In this document: positions 8,894-18,406 of the stretch, in pieces
Position numbering within the stretch: the first letter of the stretch is position 1
Layout of the letters: each line of letters begins with the position of its first letter
NCBI GenBank assembly: GCA_022844475.1
Contig: JALHLR010000031.1
Span: 1-46,785 of the forward strand
Source: Hyphomonadaceae bacterium
Lineage (GTDB): Bacteria; Pseudomonadota; Alphaproteobacteria; Caulobacterales; Hyphomonadaceae
Length of the DNA stretch: 46,785 bases
Direction: 5' to 3'
Made by a program: the position numbers and the translations under genes
The notes under the pieces: generated by a model
The model's input: only the letters and a program-made list of their open reading frames with translations
What the model was told of the DNA's origin: nothing
The model's database searches: none

Positions 8894-10051
8894 TTACGTC
8901 CGCAACGTCTCGATGAACCGCGCAAAAACCGCGAGACCCTTCTCGATCTCCGACACCGCCACGAACTCGTTGGGCTGGTGCGCCTGCTCAACCGAGCCAG
9001 GGCCACAGATAACCGCCGGGAAGCCTGCTCTCTGGAACTGGCCCGCCTCCGTCGCGAACGCCGCCACGCGCACCTGATTGTCGCCTGTGAGCGCGCGCAT
9101 GAAAGCCTCGGCCGCGCTATCGCGTTGCAGCTGCAGAGGGGGAGCGTCGGCGCGCTTGTCGACGATAACGCCGCATTCGGGGCCGAGCTTCGCGAGCTTT
9201 TCGTTCACGCGTGCGACATGGTCGAAGAAGGGTTGCAGCATCGCGTCGGGATTGTTGCCCGGTACTGTGCGCACGTCGAAGACGAAGCGGCATTCGCGGG
9301 CGAGGATGTTGGGCGCGGTCCCACCGCCGATTTCGCCTACGGTGATCGTCGTCCATGATGGATCGAATTCAGACCCAGTTGGCGCGTTGTCCTCCTGCTC
9401 GCGTGCAATGCGGCGCAATGTTCCGAGCAGGTCGATCGCCTCGTGGATGGCGGATGCGCCCATGCGCGGATCGGACGAGTGCGCGGCCTTCCCGGTGATG
9501 CGCACTTCGTAGTCGCGAATGCCCTTGTGGGCGGACAGCACTCCCCACAGCGTCGGCTCGCCGACCCAGACGACAGCTGGGGCCGCGCCGCGGCGGCCGA
9601 TCTCGGCGATCATCGGCTCGACGCCAGCGCAGCCGATTTCTTCGTCATAGCTGAAAGCGAGGTGGACCGGCTTCTTCAACGGCAGCTTTGAAATGGTCTC
9701 AGCGTGAGCGAGCGACAGGGCGATGAACCCCTTCATGTCGGTCGTGCCCCGCGCATACCATTTGCCGCCAGTCTCGATCATGTCGAACGGATCGGTGACC
9801 CATGGCTGGCCGTCGACGGGCACGACGTCGGTGTGGCCGGAGAGGACGATGCCGCCGGGCGCATCGGGACCAAGGCGTGCCCAGATATTTGACTTCAGGC
9901 CGTCCTCGCTTGGCACGCGGACGATTTCGGCGCCGAGGGGGCGCAGGAAATCCTCGACCCATTCGATCAGCGGCAGATTTGAATCGCGCGACGTCGTGTC
10001 GAAGGCGCAGAGCCGGTGGAGAATCTCTTGGACGCGGGAAAGGGATGTCAT
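8894..10051 (-). CDS. argE: Acetylornithine deacetylase (M20 family)
   Basis: 385 residues, full-length M20 peptidase-family deacylase. Metal and catalytic signatures are SGHTDVVP (metal His and the following catalytic Asp), RGTTDMKGF (bridging Asp), YDEEIGCAG (catalytic Glu and metal Glu) and near the C-terminus FATEAGQF and GPGSVEQAHQPNEF (last metal His). The overall text and length match ArgE, which removes acetate from N-acetylornithine in arginine synthesis; related succinyl-diaminopimelate deacylases are less similar. The start lies only 15 bases from the divergent GST-like gene, so each promoter must overlap the other gene or its leader. Confidence 0.93.
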   Translation of the reverse strand: MTSLSRVQEILHRLCAFDTTSRDSNLPLIEWVEDFLRPLGAEIVRVPSEDGLKSNIWARLGPDAPGGIVLSGHTDVVPVDGQPWVTDPFDMIETGGKWYARGTTDMKGFIALSLAHAETISKLPLKKPVHLAFSYDEEIGCAGVEPMIAEIGRRGAAPAVVWVGEPTLWGVLSAHKGIRDYEVRITGKAAHSSDPRMGASAIHEAIDLLGTLRRIAREQEDNAPTGSEFDPSWTTITVGEIGGGTAPNILARECRFVFDVRTVPGNNPDAMLQPFFDHVARVNEKLAKLGPECGVIVDKRADAPPLQLQRDSAAEAFMRALTGDNQVRVAAFATEAGQFQRAGFPAVICGPGSVEQAHQPNEFVAVSEIEKGLAVFARFIETLRT

Positions 10052-10066
10052 GGCGCGAGGCTAGCG

Positions 10067-10534
10067 ATGGACAATCGCGGCGCAAGGCTTATGCCGCTGC
10101 CCATGATCCTATTTCACGCTGGAACTGGGCCGGACACCCAGGCGGTCGGCATCGCCCTGGAAGAGATGATGCTCGACTACAAGCTGGCGCCGGGGCGTGC
10201 GCCGGTGCCCGTGACCGTGCTGGGCCAGGCGCGGATGCCCGGTCACAACAACATCCTGATCGCGCTGGCGCGCAAGACCGGCAGGTTCCTGCCGGATGTC
10301 ACGGCGGCGGCCCCGTGGCTGGCGAAGACGCCGCAGGGGCTGGCCGCGATCGAAGCGCAGTTGGCGACGCGCGACTTCCTGATGGACGCCTACACGGTGA
10401 TCGACATGGCGATGTATCCACTCGTGGTGCGCACTGGCGCCGCGATCGCGGATTATCCCATGACTAAGGCGTGGGCAGAACGGCTGCGGATCAGGCCGGC
10501 GGTCGGGCGCGGGATGGGCGTGGTTGGCGCGTAG
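10067..10534 (+). CDS. Glutathione S-transferase-like protein, short
   Basis: 155 residues, clearly shorter than the usual 200 or more. The first part (ILFHAGTGPDTQAVGIALEEMMLDYKL) is a thioredoxin-like half with Ure2p/GST spacing, then NNILIALARKTGRFLPD and a truncated helical half ending TVIDMAMYPLVVRTGAAIADYPMTKAWAERLRIRPAVGRGM, which is the conserved GST C-terminal signature (the D-M-A-x-Y-P motif). Middle helices are missing, so it may be a compact, non-classical GST. AGG at 10058 is six bases before the ATG used; a second ATG at 10091 is an alternative start. No catalytic residue can be assigned. Confidence 0.75.
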   Translation: MDNRGARLMPLPMILFHAGTGPDTQAVGIALEEMMLDYKLAPGRAPVPVTVLGQARMPGHNNILIALARKTGRFLPDVTAAAPWLAKTPQGLAAIEAQLATRDFLMDAYTVIDMAMYPLVVRTGAAIADYPMTKAWAERLRIRPAVGRGMGVVGA

Positions 10535-10540
10535 GTTGGA

Positions 10541-11452
10541 TCAGGTCGGCGGAACAGCCGGACCGCCGGGTCCGAAATCCAGCAATTCGAGTTCGTAGAT
10601 CACGGTGGCGTCGGCCGGGATGCGGCCATCGCCTTCACCCTGATAGAGCAGCTGTGCAGGCATGCGCACCATCCAGCGGTCTCCGCGACGCATCTGCTTG
10701 ATCGCTTCGCTCCAGCCCGGCACAAGGTCTTTCACCGGGAAGAATTTCGGCTGGCCTTCTTCGTAGGTGGAGGCGACGATCGAACGCACACGCACCTGTT
10801 CCGCCGTCTCACCCTCTTCCGCCTTGACGCCTTCAAGGCGGCCCTCGAAATGGACGGCGACTTCGTCGGCATCAGTCGGCGAGGCGCCGTCGCCGGGGCC
10901 TTGCGTCACGACGAGGTATTCGAGACCTGATGGGCGGCGGACGACTTCGGACGAGTCGGTGGGCCATGGCGCGACCTTGTTCCACGGGTCCGGCGTCACC
11001 TTGAGCAGCTCGACCTTGAACATCAGGTCGGAGTTCGGCTCGATCGCCGGGGGAGAACCGCGCTCACCATAGGCCTGGGCGGACGGGATCCAGAACATGA
11101 ACATGTCGCCCGGCTGCATCTTCTGGATGCCGTCGGTCCAGCCCGGGATGACGCCGTTGAGGCGGAACTCGATTGGCTTGCCATCTTCGTAGGAGGAATC
11201 GAACACCTGCCCGTTCTTGGCGAGACGGCCTTCATAATTCACTTCGACCTGGTCGCGGGAGCCCGGATTGGGACCTTTGCCGTCGCCCTTGCGAATGACG
11301 ACGTACTCAACACCCGAGGGCAGTTTCTGGACGTCCGCGCGGGTGTGATTCCACGGATCGAGCGCCGCCCACGGGTTGGCGGGGTCGACAGCTGCTGGCG
11401 AGCAGGCCGAAAGGGCGAGCGCGGCAGCCACCGCCAGCACCAGACGTTTCAT
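10541..11452 (-). CDS. Lipoprotein with two FKBP-type peptidyl-prolyl isomerase domains
   Basis: 303 residues. Start at 11452 is preceded by GGAG at seven bases. A signal peptide ends in the lipobox LSAC (Cys17), so it is anchored to a periplasmic face. Domain 1 (about 45-145) has the FKBP core VEVNYEGRLAKNGQVFDSSY and GVIPGWTDGIQKM with GDMFMFWIPSAQAYGERG. Domain 2 (about 165-295) repeats the plan (VAVHFEGRL, DLVPGWSEAIKQMRRGDRWMVRMPAQLLYQ) but carries an insertion EGVKAEEGETAEQVRVRS and lacks the VFDSS motif, so it is probably a weak or inactive copy. The role is folding of exported proteins. Confidence 0.9.
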   Translation of the reverse strand: MKRLVLAVAAALALSACSPAAVDPANPWAALDPWNHTRADVQKLPSGVEYVVIRKGDGKGPNPGSRDQVEVNYEGRLAKNGQVFDSSYEDGKPIEFRLNGVIPGWTDGIQKMQPGDMFMFWIPSAQAYGERGSPPAIEPNSDLMFKVELLKVTPDPWNKVAPWPTDSSEVVRRPSGLEYLVVTQGPGDGASPTDADEVAVHFEGRLEGVKAEEGETAEQVRVRSIVASTYEEGQPKFFPVKDLVPGWSEAIKQMRRGDRWMVRMPAQLLYQGEGDGRIPADATVIYELELLDFGPGGPAVPPT

Positions 11453-11536
11453 TCGGATCTCCAAGGTCATCGCCCGCCTGTTAGCACTGCTTCGCGGGCA
11501 GTGCGAGAGGCGCAGATTGATGTTGCTGTCAGGCCT

Positions 11537-12784
11537 TTAGGCCGTGCGAGGCGGAAATCCCGCCTCGGTCAGGGCGTCGATGATGTCCTGGGTGTGCAGG
11601 GCGTCGCGGGTCTCGATGGTGATGTCGAATTCCGCCCCCTTGGCGGGGACATCCAGCGCCATGCGGTTGTGGAACACCTCGATGATGTTGCCGCCGCTTT
11701 CGCCGATGACGGTGCTCACCCTGGCAAGCAGGCCGGGCTGGTCATTGCCGATGATTCGGACGGACGTGATGCGCTTCTCGCGTACCAGCGAGCGTGTCAG
11801 CACGGATGCCAGCAAGCGGGTGTCGATGTTGCCGCCACACAGCACGAGCACGACTTTGCGCCCGCGGAAAAGCGCCGGCTCGGCCAGCAGCGCCGCAAGA
11901 CCCGCCGCGCCTGCCCCCTCGGCGACTGACTTTTCCACCGTGGCAAAGAGTGTGACCGCACGCTCGAGTTCGTCTTCGCTGACGAGGATGACCTTATCCA
12001 TCAGCGAACGCAGGATCTGCGCCGTCAGCTTGCCAACCTTCTTGACCGCGATGCCTTCGGCGATGGTCGCGCCGCCGACCTTGGCTTCCTCACCGCGCAG
12101 CTCGGCCGACAGCGACGGATAGAGCGCGGGCTCGACGCCGATGATAGAAGTTGCGGGCCGCCGCGCCTTGATCGCGGTGGCGATGCCGGAAGAGAGGCCG
12201 CCGCCGCCCACCGGGATAACCATCACGTCGAAATCCGGCAGCGCATCCATGATCTCGAGGCCGATCGTGCCCTGACCCGCGATGACATGCTTGTCGTCGA
12301 ACGGATGCACGAAGGTAAGCCCCTGCTCTTTCTCGAGCTGGCGCGCATGCGCGTCTGCATCCGCCAGCGTCTCGCCATGGATGATCACCTTCGCGCCGAA
12401 ATTGCGCGTGTGCTCAATCTTCACGAAGGGCGTTCCCTTCGGCATCACGATGGTCGAGGGGATGCCAAGCCGCGAGGCGTGATAGGCGACACCCTGCGCA
12501 TGATTTCCGGCCGACATGGCAATGACGCCGGCCGCCTTTTCCGAGTTCGACAGCGAGAGCAGCTTGTTAAGGGCGCCGCGCTCCTTGAACGAGGCGGTGA
12601 ACTGCAGGTTCTCGAACTTGATCCAGACCTGCGCGCCGGTGATCTCCGACAGCGTTCGGGAATAGCGCAGTGGCGTGTGCTCGATCTGGCCTTCGATCGC
12701 CTTCGCCGCAGCTTCGATGTCTGCGAGCGTCACGGGGAGCGCGGCGTCTGAGGCGTGCTGGTCGGATACAGGCTGGGCGGTCAC
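11537..12784 (-). CDS. ilvA: Threonine ammonia-lyase (threonine dehydratase)
   Basis: 415 residues with a GTG start. The PLP lysine is Lys67 in SFKERGALNKLL; SAGNHAQGVAYHA is the substrate/phosphate loop and VGGGGLSSGIATA binds the PLP phosphate. The C-terminal 75 residues (RITSVRIIGNDQPGLLARVSTVIGESGGNIIEVFHNR) form one ACT-type regulatory domain. It converts threonine to 2-oxobutanoate and ammonia. A single ACT domain of this sort and the length fit the catabolic/TdcB-like or short IlvA form; feedback control by isoleucine cannot be judged from sequence. Confidence 0.93.
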   Translation of the reverse strand: MTAQPVSDQHASDAALPVTLADIEAAAKAIEGQIEHTPLRYSRTLSEITGAQVWIKFENLQFTASFKERGALNKLLSLSNSEKAAGVIAMSAGNHAQGVAYHASRLGIPSTIVMPKGTPFVKIEHTRNFGAKVIIHGETLADADAHARQLEKEQGLTFVHPFDDKHVIAGQGTIGLEIMDALPDFDVMVIPVGGGGLSSGIATAIKARRPATSIIGVEPALYPSLSAELRGEEAKVGGATIAEGIAVKKVGKLTAQILRSLMDKVILVSEDELERAVTLFATVEKSVAEGAGAAGLAALLAEPALFRGRKVVLVLCGGNIDTRLLASVLTRSLVREKRITSVRIIGNDQPGLLARVSTVIGESGGNIIEVFHNRMALDVPAKGAEFDITIETRDALHTQDIIDALTEAGFPPRTA

Positions 12785-12862
12785 GGCGGCTGCCTTTCAA
12801 GGGAAGTTGCGGGCTGCCTATACCGTATTCGGCCACGATTAAAGCCCGGACCGTCTCTGGGG

Positions 12863-13966
12863 TCAGGCGGCCCGACCGTCGGAACTGGCGAGGCCGCGGG
12901 CGATATCGAGGCGGCGCATCGCCTTTGCGGGCCATTGCCGCGCGCGCCCGACCGGCAGGCTTTCGACAAGAGCGCGGACCTGGAACTGGGCGGCCTTGAT
13001 CACGGGAGAGAAGCCGGTTCCGCCGATGAACCCCGCCCCTACCGGGCGACTGTCGGTGGCGAGACTCTCCTTGAACGCATAATCCCCGGGCCCGAGATCG
13101 AGTTCAGAGTAACCAGCACCGGCCGCGGCGCGAATAGCTTCCACGAACACGATCAGACCAGGCGAATACGCCGCCCACTGATTGTCGTGCCCGACATACC
13201 AGGCATGCAGCGCCTGACCAGCCCGCAGGCAAAACAGCACAGCCGCAGGCTGCCCCCTGACCCTCAGGACAAACATGGCGCCGCCAAAGTGAGTGTTGCT
13301 CGCCGACGTCGCGAAGGCGCCACGGACGACGCCATCGATCCAGGCATGATCGAAGATGTCTCTCACGCCGGTGCGGTGCATCTGCTCTCGCTTCCACGCC
13401 AGAAGCGTGTCGAATGCTGCGGCGTCAGTCGAGAAAGCCTCGAAAGAAACCTCGCCGCCAAGATCACGCGTCATCTTGCCGAGCTTCTTGCGTGTCTTCG
13501 CGATTGTCTTGGTGCCAGCGGCAAGGCGCAGCGCACACCACGCTTCGTAGCCTTCCGGAAAGCGCACGACATGACCAGCATCGGCCGTCAGCAGGTGCGC
13601 ACCGACGGGATTGCTGACAAGGCCTGCCGTCAGATCAATGCGTCCCACAGCAAGAGCCTTTGGCGCCGCTGACAAGTCGAGTGAGATGCCCGGCCTGGCG
13701 ACAAGCGCCTGATAATCGCAGATCGGCCCGCCGGCAGGCATTGCCGCGTACGAACTGCCGCGCTGTACAGGAAGGAAGCCCAGCGGCTCGCCACGTGCAT
13801 CCGAGTACACAACAACCCGTACGTCCTCGCGATGCATGGCGACGAGCCTGGCCCAATCGGGCGTCAGGTAAGGGCTGGAAAGCTCAGGATCGCCCGCGAG
13901 AATGCTGCGCCAGGCAGCGATGTCGCCGTCCGTCAGCTCTGCCGGATGTATGCTTACGACCCGCAT
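12863..13966 (-). CDS. GNAT-fold acyltransferase, CelD/FemAB-like
   Basis: 367 residues, soluble. The layout matches the CelD/BcsL group: an N-terminal half with LSSPYLTPDWARLVA and DARGEPLGFLPVQR, a middle helix rich in Lys (TKTIAKTRKKLGKMTRDLG) and a C-terminal GNAT half with AVLFCLRAGQALHAWYVGHDNQWAAYSPGLIVFVEAIRAAAG and LDLGPGDYAFKESLAT, the motif that ends this family. Members are linked to cell-envelope polysaccharide or peptide acylation, but no partner genes are adjacent. Divergent from the CocE gene across 83 bases. Confidence 0.8.
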   Translation of the reverse strand: MRVVSIHPAELTDGDIAAWRSILAGDPELSSPYLTPDWARLVAMHREDVRVVVYSDARGEPLGFLPVQRGSSYAAMPAGGPICDYQALVARPGISLDLSAAPKALAVGRIDLTAGLVSNPVGAHLLTADAGHVVRFPEGYEAWCALRLAAGTKTIAKTRKKLGKMTRDLGGEVSFEAFSTDAAAFDTLLAWKREQMHRTGVRDIFDHAWIDGVVRGAFATSASNTHFGGAMFVLRVRGQPAAVLFCLRAGQALHAWYVGHDNQWAAYSPGLIVFVEAIRAAAGAGYSELDLGPGDYAFKESLATDSRPVGAGFIGGTGFSPVIKAAQFQVRALVESLPVGRARQWPAKAMRRLDIARGLASSDGRAA

Positions 13967-14049
13967 CTGCGGCCAACCTGCTCGTCCGAAAACGACTGTT
14001 TATCCCAGAAAGGCTGCATTTTTTGATGAACCGGGATCGATGAATTTTG

Positions 14050-16122
14050 ATGGATTCCGGTGGAGGTTGCCGCAAGATCGTCCTTCGACACGCGGAGGCG
14101 GCCATTTCTGGCGATTTCGATCGGCGCACGGTTTTGCTGGGCGGCGCGGCGCTGGCGGCGGGATGCGCCACGGCTGCGTGGAGGCCGCCCGCGCCGAGCC
14201 CCTTCAGGGTGGTCGAACACATTCCCATCCCGATGCGCGATGGCGTCAACCTTTCGGCGCGGCTGTGGCTTCCGGACGTGGCCGCCAAGGCGCCGGCGGT
14301 GCTGGAGTGCGTCCCCTATCGCAAGCGCGACCTCTATCGGCCGCTGGACGACATGTGGGGCCCGACGATTGCGGCAGCAGGCATCGCTTTCGTACGGCTG
14401 GATGTGCGCGGCTCGGGCGACTCGCAAGGCGTGCTGACAGACGAGTACTCCGAGGCCGAGCTGGCCGACTGTGAACAGACGCTCGCATGGATTGCGGCGC
14501 AAGACTGGTGCAGCGGCGCGGTTGGCATGCGCGGCCTGTCCTGGGGCGGAATCAACACACTGCAAGTTGCGGCGCGGCGTCCGCCTGCCCTGAAGGCGAT
14601 CATGCCGATGGGATCGTGCGACCGCCGCTACACCGACGACGCACACTATATCGGCGGCGCACTCGGCATGACCAATTTTCAGTGGGGCCTGCTGTTCAAA
14701 AAGGTGATGGCGGGGCCTCCCGATCCCGCAGTCTCGGGGCCGGGGTGGCGCGACCAGTGGCGGGTACGGCTGGAGTCTACGCCGCCCATACTCGCGAAAT
14801 GGCTGCAGCATCAGCGCGAAGACGATTACTGGCGACGCGGTTCGGTGTTCGCAACGCCGGGCGCGATCGACGTGCCGGCCTACTTCGTCAGCGGCTGGAG
14901 CGACACCTACTCCGAACCCAGCCTGCGCATGTTCGCGAACCATCGCGCGCCGGCGAAATGCATGATCGGGCCGTGGAGCCACACCTATCCCAATATCGCC
15001 CCGCAGGGGCTCGACTGGGAGAAGGAGGAGGTACGCTGGTGGCGCCACTGGCTGATGGGCGAAGAGACGGGAATCATGTACGAACCGCGCCTGCGGATGT
15101 TCATGCCCGAAGCGACCGCGTCGCAAGGCGGACCGATACCGGGACGGTGGATTGCGGAAAACGCGTGGCCGGCGCGGACGCGGTCGCAGCGCTTCCATCT
15201 GAACGCAACGGGGCTGGGCGCCCGCGCCGAGCACGGCGCAGACATCGTGCATCGCGATCGGGGCATTGTCGGCACGACCAAGCCGGAATGGCTGGACCGG
15301 GTGCCGATCGAACAGAGCCATGACGATGCGATGTGCGCGGCGTTCGACACCGCGCCGCTCGAAGCGGATATGGAGATCGCGGGAGCGCCGCGCCTGGCGC
15401 TGCATGTGGCGGCAGACCAGCGCGTCGCCAACGTGTTCGTACGCCTCTGCGAGGTGAAGCCCGACGGCACAAGCTGGCTGGTGACGTGGGGCGCCCTCAA
15501 TCTCACCCGCCGCAATTCGATGGCGGCGCCGGAGGCGCTGGAGCCGGGCAAACGCTACGAACTGACGCTCGACCTTCGCGCCGTTGCGCACCGGTTCACC
15601 GCGGGATCGCGACTGCGTCTGGCGATCTCCGAAGGATTCTGGCCGATGCTGTGGCCATCGCCAAAGACGCCGACGCTGACACTCCCCACGGGCGTTTCAA
15701 CGCTGACCCTGCCTGTGCGAACGCCTGAGACGGCGCCGGCGCCCTTCGCCATCACACAGGCGTCTGGCACGGGCGAGGCGCCGCGATACATGCCTGCCGC
15801 ACCGGATGCGAACGGGCACATCATGCTGACACATGCGACACCGTCGGCGCCCTATCCGGTCGCAGGCGTTGGAACCGTGCTGTCGTCCTCCAGCGAGCAG
15901 ACATGCGAGATGTCGGTGGACCAGTCGCTATCGTGCCTCTGGCGGCAGACGTCGCGATCGTCATGGACCCGCGACGGCTGGGATTGCGCAGTCGAGGCGT
16001 CGTACGAGCTGCGGGCAGATATGGACGCCTTCCACCTGGTGGAAACGCTGCGCGCCACGGAACGCGGCGAGGAGGTCTTCGCGCGCACGCACAGGGCCAG
16101 CATCCCGCGCGACCTTCTCTAG
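14050..16122 (+). CDS. CocE/NonD family serine hydrolase, exported
   Basis: 690 residues. The N-terminus has a twin-arginine-like signal (DRRTVLLGGAALAAGC, about 24-39) ending in a possible lipobox AAGC. The alpha/beta hydrolase domain of the S15/CocE family follows: MRDGVNLSARLWLP, VRLDVRGSGDSQG and the nucleophile elbow GLSWGG (Ser164). YFVSGWSDTYSEPSLRMF carries the acid Asp region and IGPWSHTYPN the catalytic His. The C-terminal jelly-roll domain (TLDLRAVAHRFTAGSRLRLAIS) is complete. Such enzymes hydrolyse esters, acyl groups or Xaa-Pro peptides; the natural substrate is unknown. The stop tetranucleotide CTAG is shared with the convergent gene. Confidence 0.9.
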   Translation: MDSGGGCRKIVLRHAEAAISGDFDRRTVLLGGAALAAGCATAAWRPPAPSPFRVVEHIPIPMRDGVNLSARLWLPDVAAKAPAVLECVPYRKRDLYRPLDDMWGPTIAAAGIAFVRLDVRGSGDSQGVLTDEYSEAELADCEQTLAWIAAQDWCSGAVGMRGLSWGGINTLQVAARRPPALKAIMPMGSCDRRYTDDAHYIGGALGMTNFQWGLLFKKVMAGPPDPAVSGPGWRDQWRVRLESTPPILAKWLQHQREDDYWRRGSVFATPGAIDVPAYFVSGWSDTYSEPSLRMFANHRAPAKCMIGPWSHTYPNIAPQGLDWEKEEVRWWRHWLMGEETGIMYEPRLRMFMPEATASQGGPIPGRWIAENAWPARTRSQRFHLNATGLGARAEHGADIVHRDRGIVGTTKPEWLDRVPIEQSHDDAMCAAFDTAPLEADMEIAGAPRLALHVAADQRVANVFVRLCEVKPDGTSWLVTWGALNLTRRNSMAAPEALEPGKRYELTLDLRAVAHRFTAGSRLRLAISEGFWPMLWPSPKTPTLTLPTGVSTLTLPVRTPETAPAPFAITQASGTGEAPRYMPAAPDANGHIMLTHATPSAPYPVAGVGTVLSSSSEQTCEMSVDQSLSCLWRQTSRSSWTRDGWDCAVEASYELRADMDAFHLVETLRATERGEEVFARTHRASIPRDLL

Positions 16123-16556
16123 CCGTCCTTCTTCTGCGCCTCGATCTGCTCCATCTGCGCCCGCTCGACTGCGGCGGCTTCAGGCCCAAAATCCTCCGGC
16201 GTCCAGACCGGCCTGATCTCGATCACCTCCCCTGCCGGGCATGGGGCCTGACGGGCCCAGGCGATTGCGTCAGCGAGGTCCTTCGCCTCGATGATCCAGT
16301 AGCCGCCGAGCACTTCCTTGGTCTCGGTGAAGGGACCATCGACCACGGCCGTCTTGCCTCCGCCGGCGAATCTCACGCGCGCGCCATGGCGCGTCGGCTT
16401 CAGCCCCTCCCCGCCCAACATCATGCCGGCGTCGACCAGGCGCTGGTTGAACGCCATCATGTCATTGAGCAGCTTCTCGCCTTCGGGCCCATCAGGCACT
16501 GGTGATTGTTCGGTTTCGGCCTGGGGCCCCGGGTACATCAGCATCACGAAACGCAT
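16119..16556 (-). CDS. DGPF/YCII domain protein
   Basis: 145 residues. It has the YCII-related (DGPFAETKE) pattern: MRFVMLMYPGP, then HGARVRFAGGGKTAVVDGPFTETKEVLGGYWIIEAKDLADAIAWARQAPCPAGEVIEIRPVW. AAGGAGAAA lies just upstream of the ATG. DGPF proteins are small dimeric ferredoxin-like barrels found near extracytoplasmic sigma factors or in isolation; function is unknown. The long open frame reaching 17162 is a shadow. Same strand as the beta-propeller gene, 64 bases downstream of it. Confidence 0.9.
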   Translation of the reverse strand: MRFVMLMYPGPQAETEQSPVPDGPEGEKLLNDMMAFNQRLVDAGMMLGGEGLKPTRHGARVRFAGGGKTAVVDGPFTETKEVLGGYWIIEAKDLADAIAWARQAPCPAGEVIEIRPVWTPEDFGPEAAAVERAQMEQIEAQKKDG

Positions 16557-16620
16557 GGCTTTCTCCTTGTCTCGCCCATAGGACGATCCGGCCTGCGCCG
16601 ACCCGACATTTTGCGCGCAG

Positions 16621-18246
16621 CTATTCTGCGGGCGGCGCGATGCGGTAGATGGCGTTGGTGATGTCGGAAGCGACATAGACCGCGCCATCCTTCTTCGACA
16701 CTGCAACGCCCGTCGTGGTGTAGGCCGGCAGCGTTCCCTCGGCTGCAGGAAGGCCCATCTTGAGGCCTTCAGCGATGACCGATTTGGAGCCGTCCCTCGG
16801 ATCGAAGGCGATGACGCGGCCAGCGCCAGCCTCCGCGAGATAGACCCGGCCGTCCGCGCCGACATCGAGCCCCTCCGGACCCGCAAGTCCTTCGAGAACG
16901 CGGCTGACTGTTCCCGTCGCAAGATCGACGCTGGCGAGCGCGCCGCTCGTCTCGGTGACGTAGAGCTTGCCGTCCGCAGCTTCCACCATCGACACCGGGT
17001 AGTTGAGCCCCTCCACCTGCGGGGTCGTTGCTCCGACGTCCAGCGGACGGATCTTGCCGGTTGCCGCCTCCAGCACGAACAGGCGGCCATCTGCAAGTTC
17101 GATGGCGTCCGACGGCGCCATGAAGCCATGATACATCTCGGCCTGCCCGGTCGCGCGATCAACCGCCTGCACCATTCCGGCCGCCCACGACGTGATCAGC
17201 ACTTTCGACTTGCCCGCGCCGATACCGAGCTGGTTCTCGGTTTCATCGCGATACATGCGGAGTGGGTCAGTAATCTGCTTGGTTGCGGTGTCGATGACGC
17301 GGTAGGCGAAGACATCTGCGACGTGCAGCTTTTCCCCTTCAGGTCCATTGGTGATGACGAGATCGGTGGGCGTCGCGAGCGGCCCGCTGACAATCGTGCG
17401 CACGGCCCCGTCGGCCGGGTTAACGGCGTAGATGGTCGCATCCGCCATGTTCGAGACGTAGATCGTGCCGTCCTTCGCGATGGCGAGGTTGTCGAGCGCA
17501 GGCGCCAGCGTGGCGATGACCGTGACGGCCTTTGTCTTCATGTCGATGCGCTTCACCTCGCCCGTCTTGGTGTCGATCGCGTACAGGTTTCCATCGGGCC
17601 CGAAATTGGCGGCGGCGGGAACCTGGAAGCCTGCAGCGACGACCGTGTCCTTGCCGGTGGCGGGGTCGATCTTCACGATGGCGTTCTTGAACCAGAGCGG
17701 GCCGTATAGCATGCCGTCGGGCCCGACCTCGAAGCCGTTGAAGCCGCCAAGGTCCTTGCGGATGAGGCGTGCAGGCTGCGCGCCGGTGACGTCCGCTTCG
17801 TAGAGCGCATCGCCGAGAAAGACCTGCGTGAAGTAGAGCTTGCCCTCCTTCGTGAAGGCCAGCGAGTTGGAGCCCGGCAAGCCCGACGAGATCATCTTCG
17901 GCGCGCCGCCCTTGGGCTGGATGAAGACCTTTCCGGTCAGATAGCCAGTCCACGCCATCTCGCCATTGGGGCCGAAGGCGATGTCGTCGGCCATGCCATC
18001 GGGAGGGCCCAAACGCTCCGTGACTTCGCCGCTTGCCGGGTTCACGGCATAGATCGCCTGCCCCACCACGCTGCCGGCGAGGATCGTCCCGTCCTCCTCG
18101 ACTGCGAGACCGTGAAGGCCGTGGAAGGGTGATGGACCGATAAACTCGGAGACCGTCCAGACGGCGGGCGCGGCAGGCGCTGCGGGTTCGCCTCCACCAC
18201 AGCCGGCAAGGGCGAGCAGCGAGACAGTGCAAAGCGTCCGGACCAT
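16621..18246 (-). CDS. Beta-propeller lipoprotein, SMP-30/NHL-like
   Basis: 541 residues. GGGGAAGAA precedes the ATG at 18246; the signal peptide ends in LAGC (Cys16), so it is a lipoprotein. The rest is a chain of short beta-propeller blades, each with a D-G-x-[LI]-Y-[AV] pattern (for instance GLAVEEDGTILAGS, NFGPDGNLYAIDTKTG, VEAADGKLYVTETSG, GLDVGADGRVYLAEAG, VSKKDGAVYVASDITN), about ten blades in two propeller-like halves. This resembles SMP-30/gluconolactonase and NHL sensors, but the metal-binding pattern of lactonases cannot be confirmed. It may be a periplasmic sensor or scaffold. Confidence 0.88.
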   Translation of the reverse strand: MVRTLCTVSLLALAGCGGGEPAAPAAPAVWTVSEFIGPSPFHGLHGLAVEEDGTILAGSVVGQAIYAVNPASGEVTERLGPPDGMADDIAFGPNGEMAWTGYLTGKVFIQPKGGAPKMISSGLPGSNSLAFTKEGKLYFTQVFLGDALYEADVTGAQPARLIRKDLGGFNGFEVGPDGMLYGPLWFKNAIVKIDPATGKDTVVAAGFQVPAAANFGPDGNLYAIDTKTGEVKRIDMKTKAVTVIATLAPALDNLAIAKDGTIYVSNMADATIYAVNPADGAVRTIVSGPLATPTDLVITNGPEGEKLHVADVFAYRVIDTATKQITDPLRMYRDETENQLGIGAGKSKVLITSWAAGMVQAVDRATGQAEMYHGFMAPSDAIELADGRLFVLEAATGKIRPLDVGATTPQVEGLNYPVSMVEAADGKLYVTETSGALASVDLATGTVSRVLEGLAGPEGLDVGADGRVYLAEAGAGRVIAFDPRDGSKSVIAEGLKMGLPAAEGTLPAYTTTGVAVSKKDGAVYVASDITNAIYRIAPPAE

Positions 18247-18349
18247 CGTTTCTTCCCCACATTGTTCATGAGGGAGCTTAGCGGTGCGAGACAAACTTTC
18301 CAGCGCCAGCCAACGCGCCACAACGCGACGTCATGTGCGGAACCCAAAA

Positions 18350-18380
18350 GCAAACGCCCCGGATCTTGCGATCCGGGGCG
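18350..18380 (-). terminator. Intrinsic terminator of the redoxin/copper protein gene
   Basis: Perfect 11-base stem CGCCCCGGATC (18355-18365) and GATCCGGGGCG (18370-18380) with a TTGC loop. On the minus strand it is followed by TTTGCTTTTGGG, a T-rich tail, 26 bases after the stop of the gene ending at 18407. It also separates that gene from the propeller gene further on. Confidence 0.8.
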
Positions 18381-18406
18381 CTGCAATCGTTCAAGCCAGG
18401 CGAGCG

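Noticed and set aside
13954..15591. A 545-codon open frame on the minus strand
   Set aside because: Antisense shadow of the CocE hydrolase; no domains and no ribosome-binding site.
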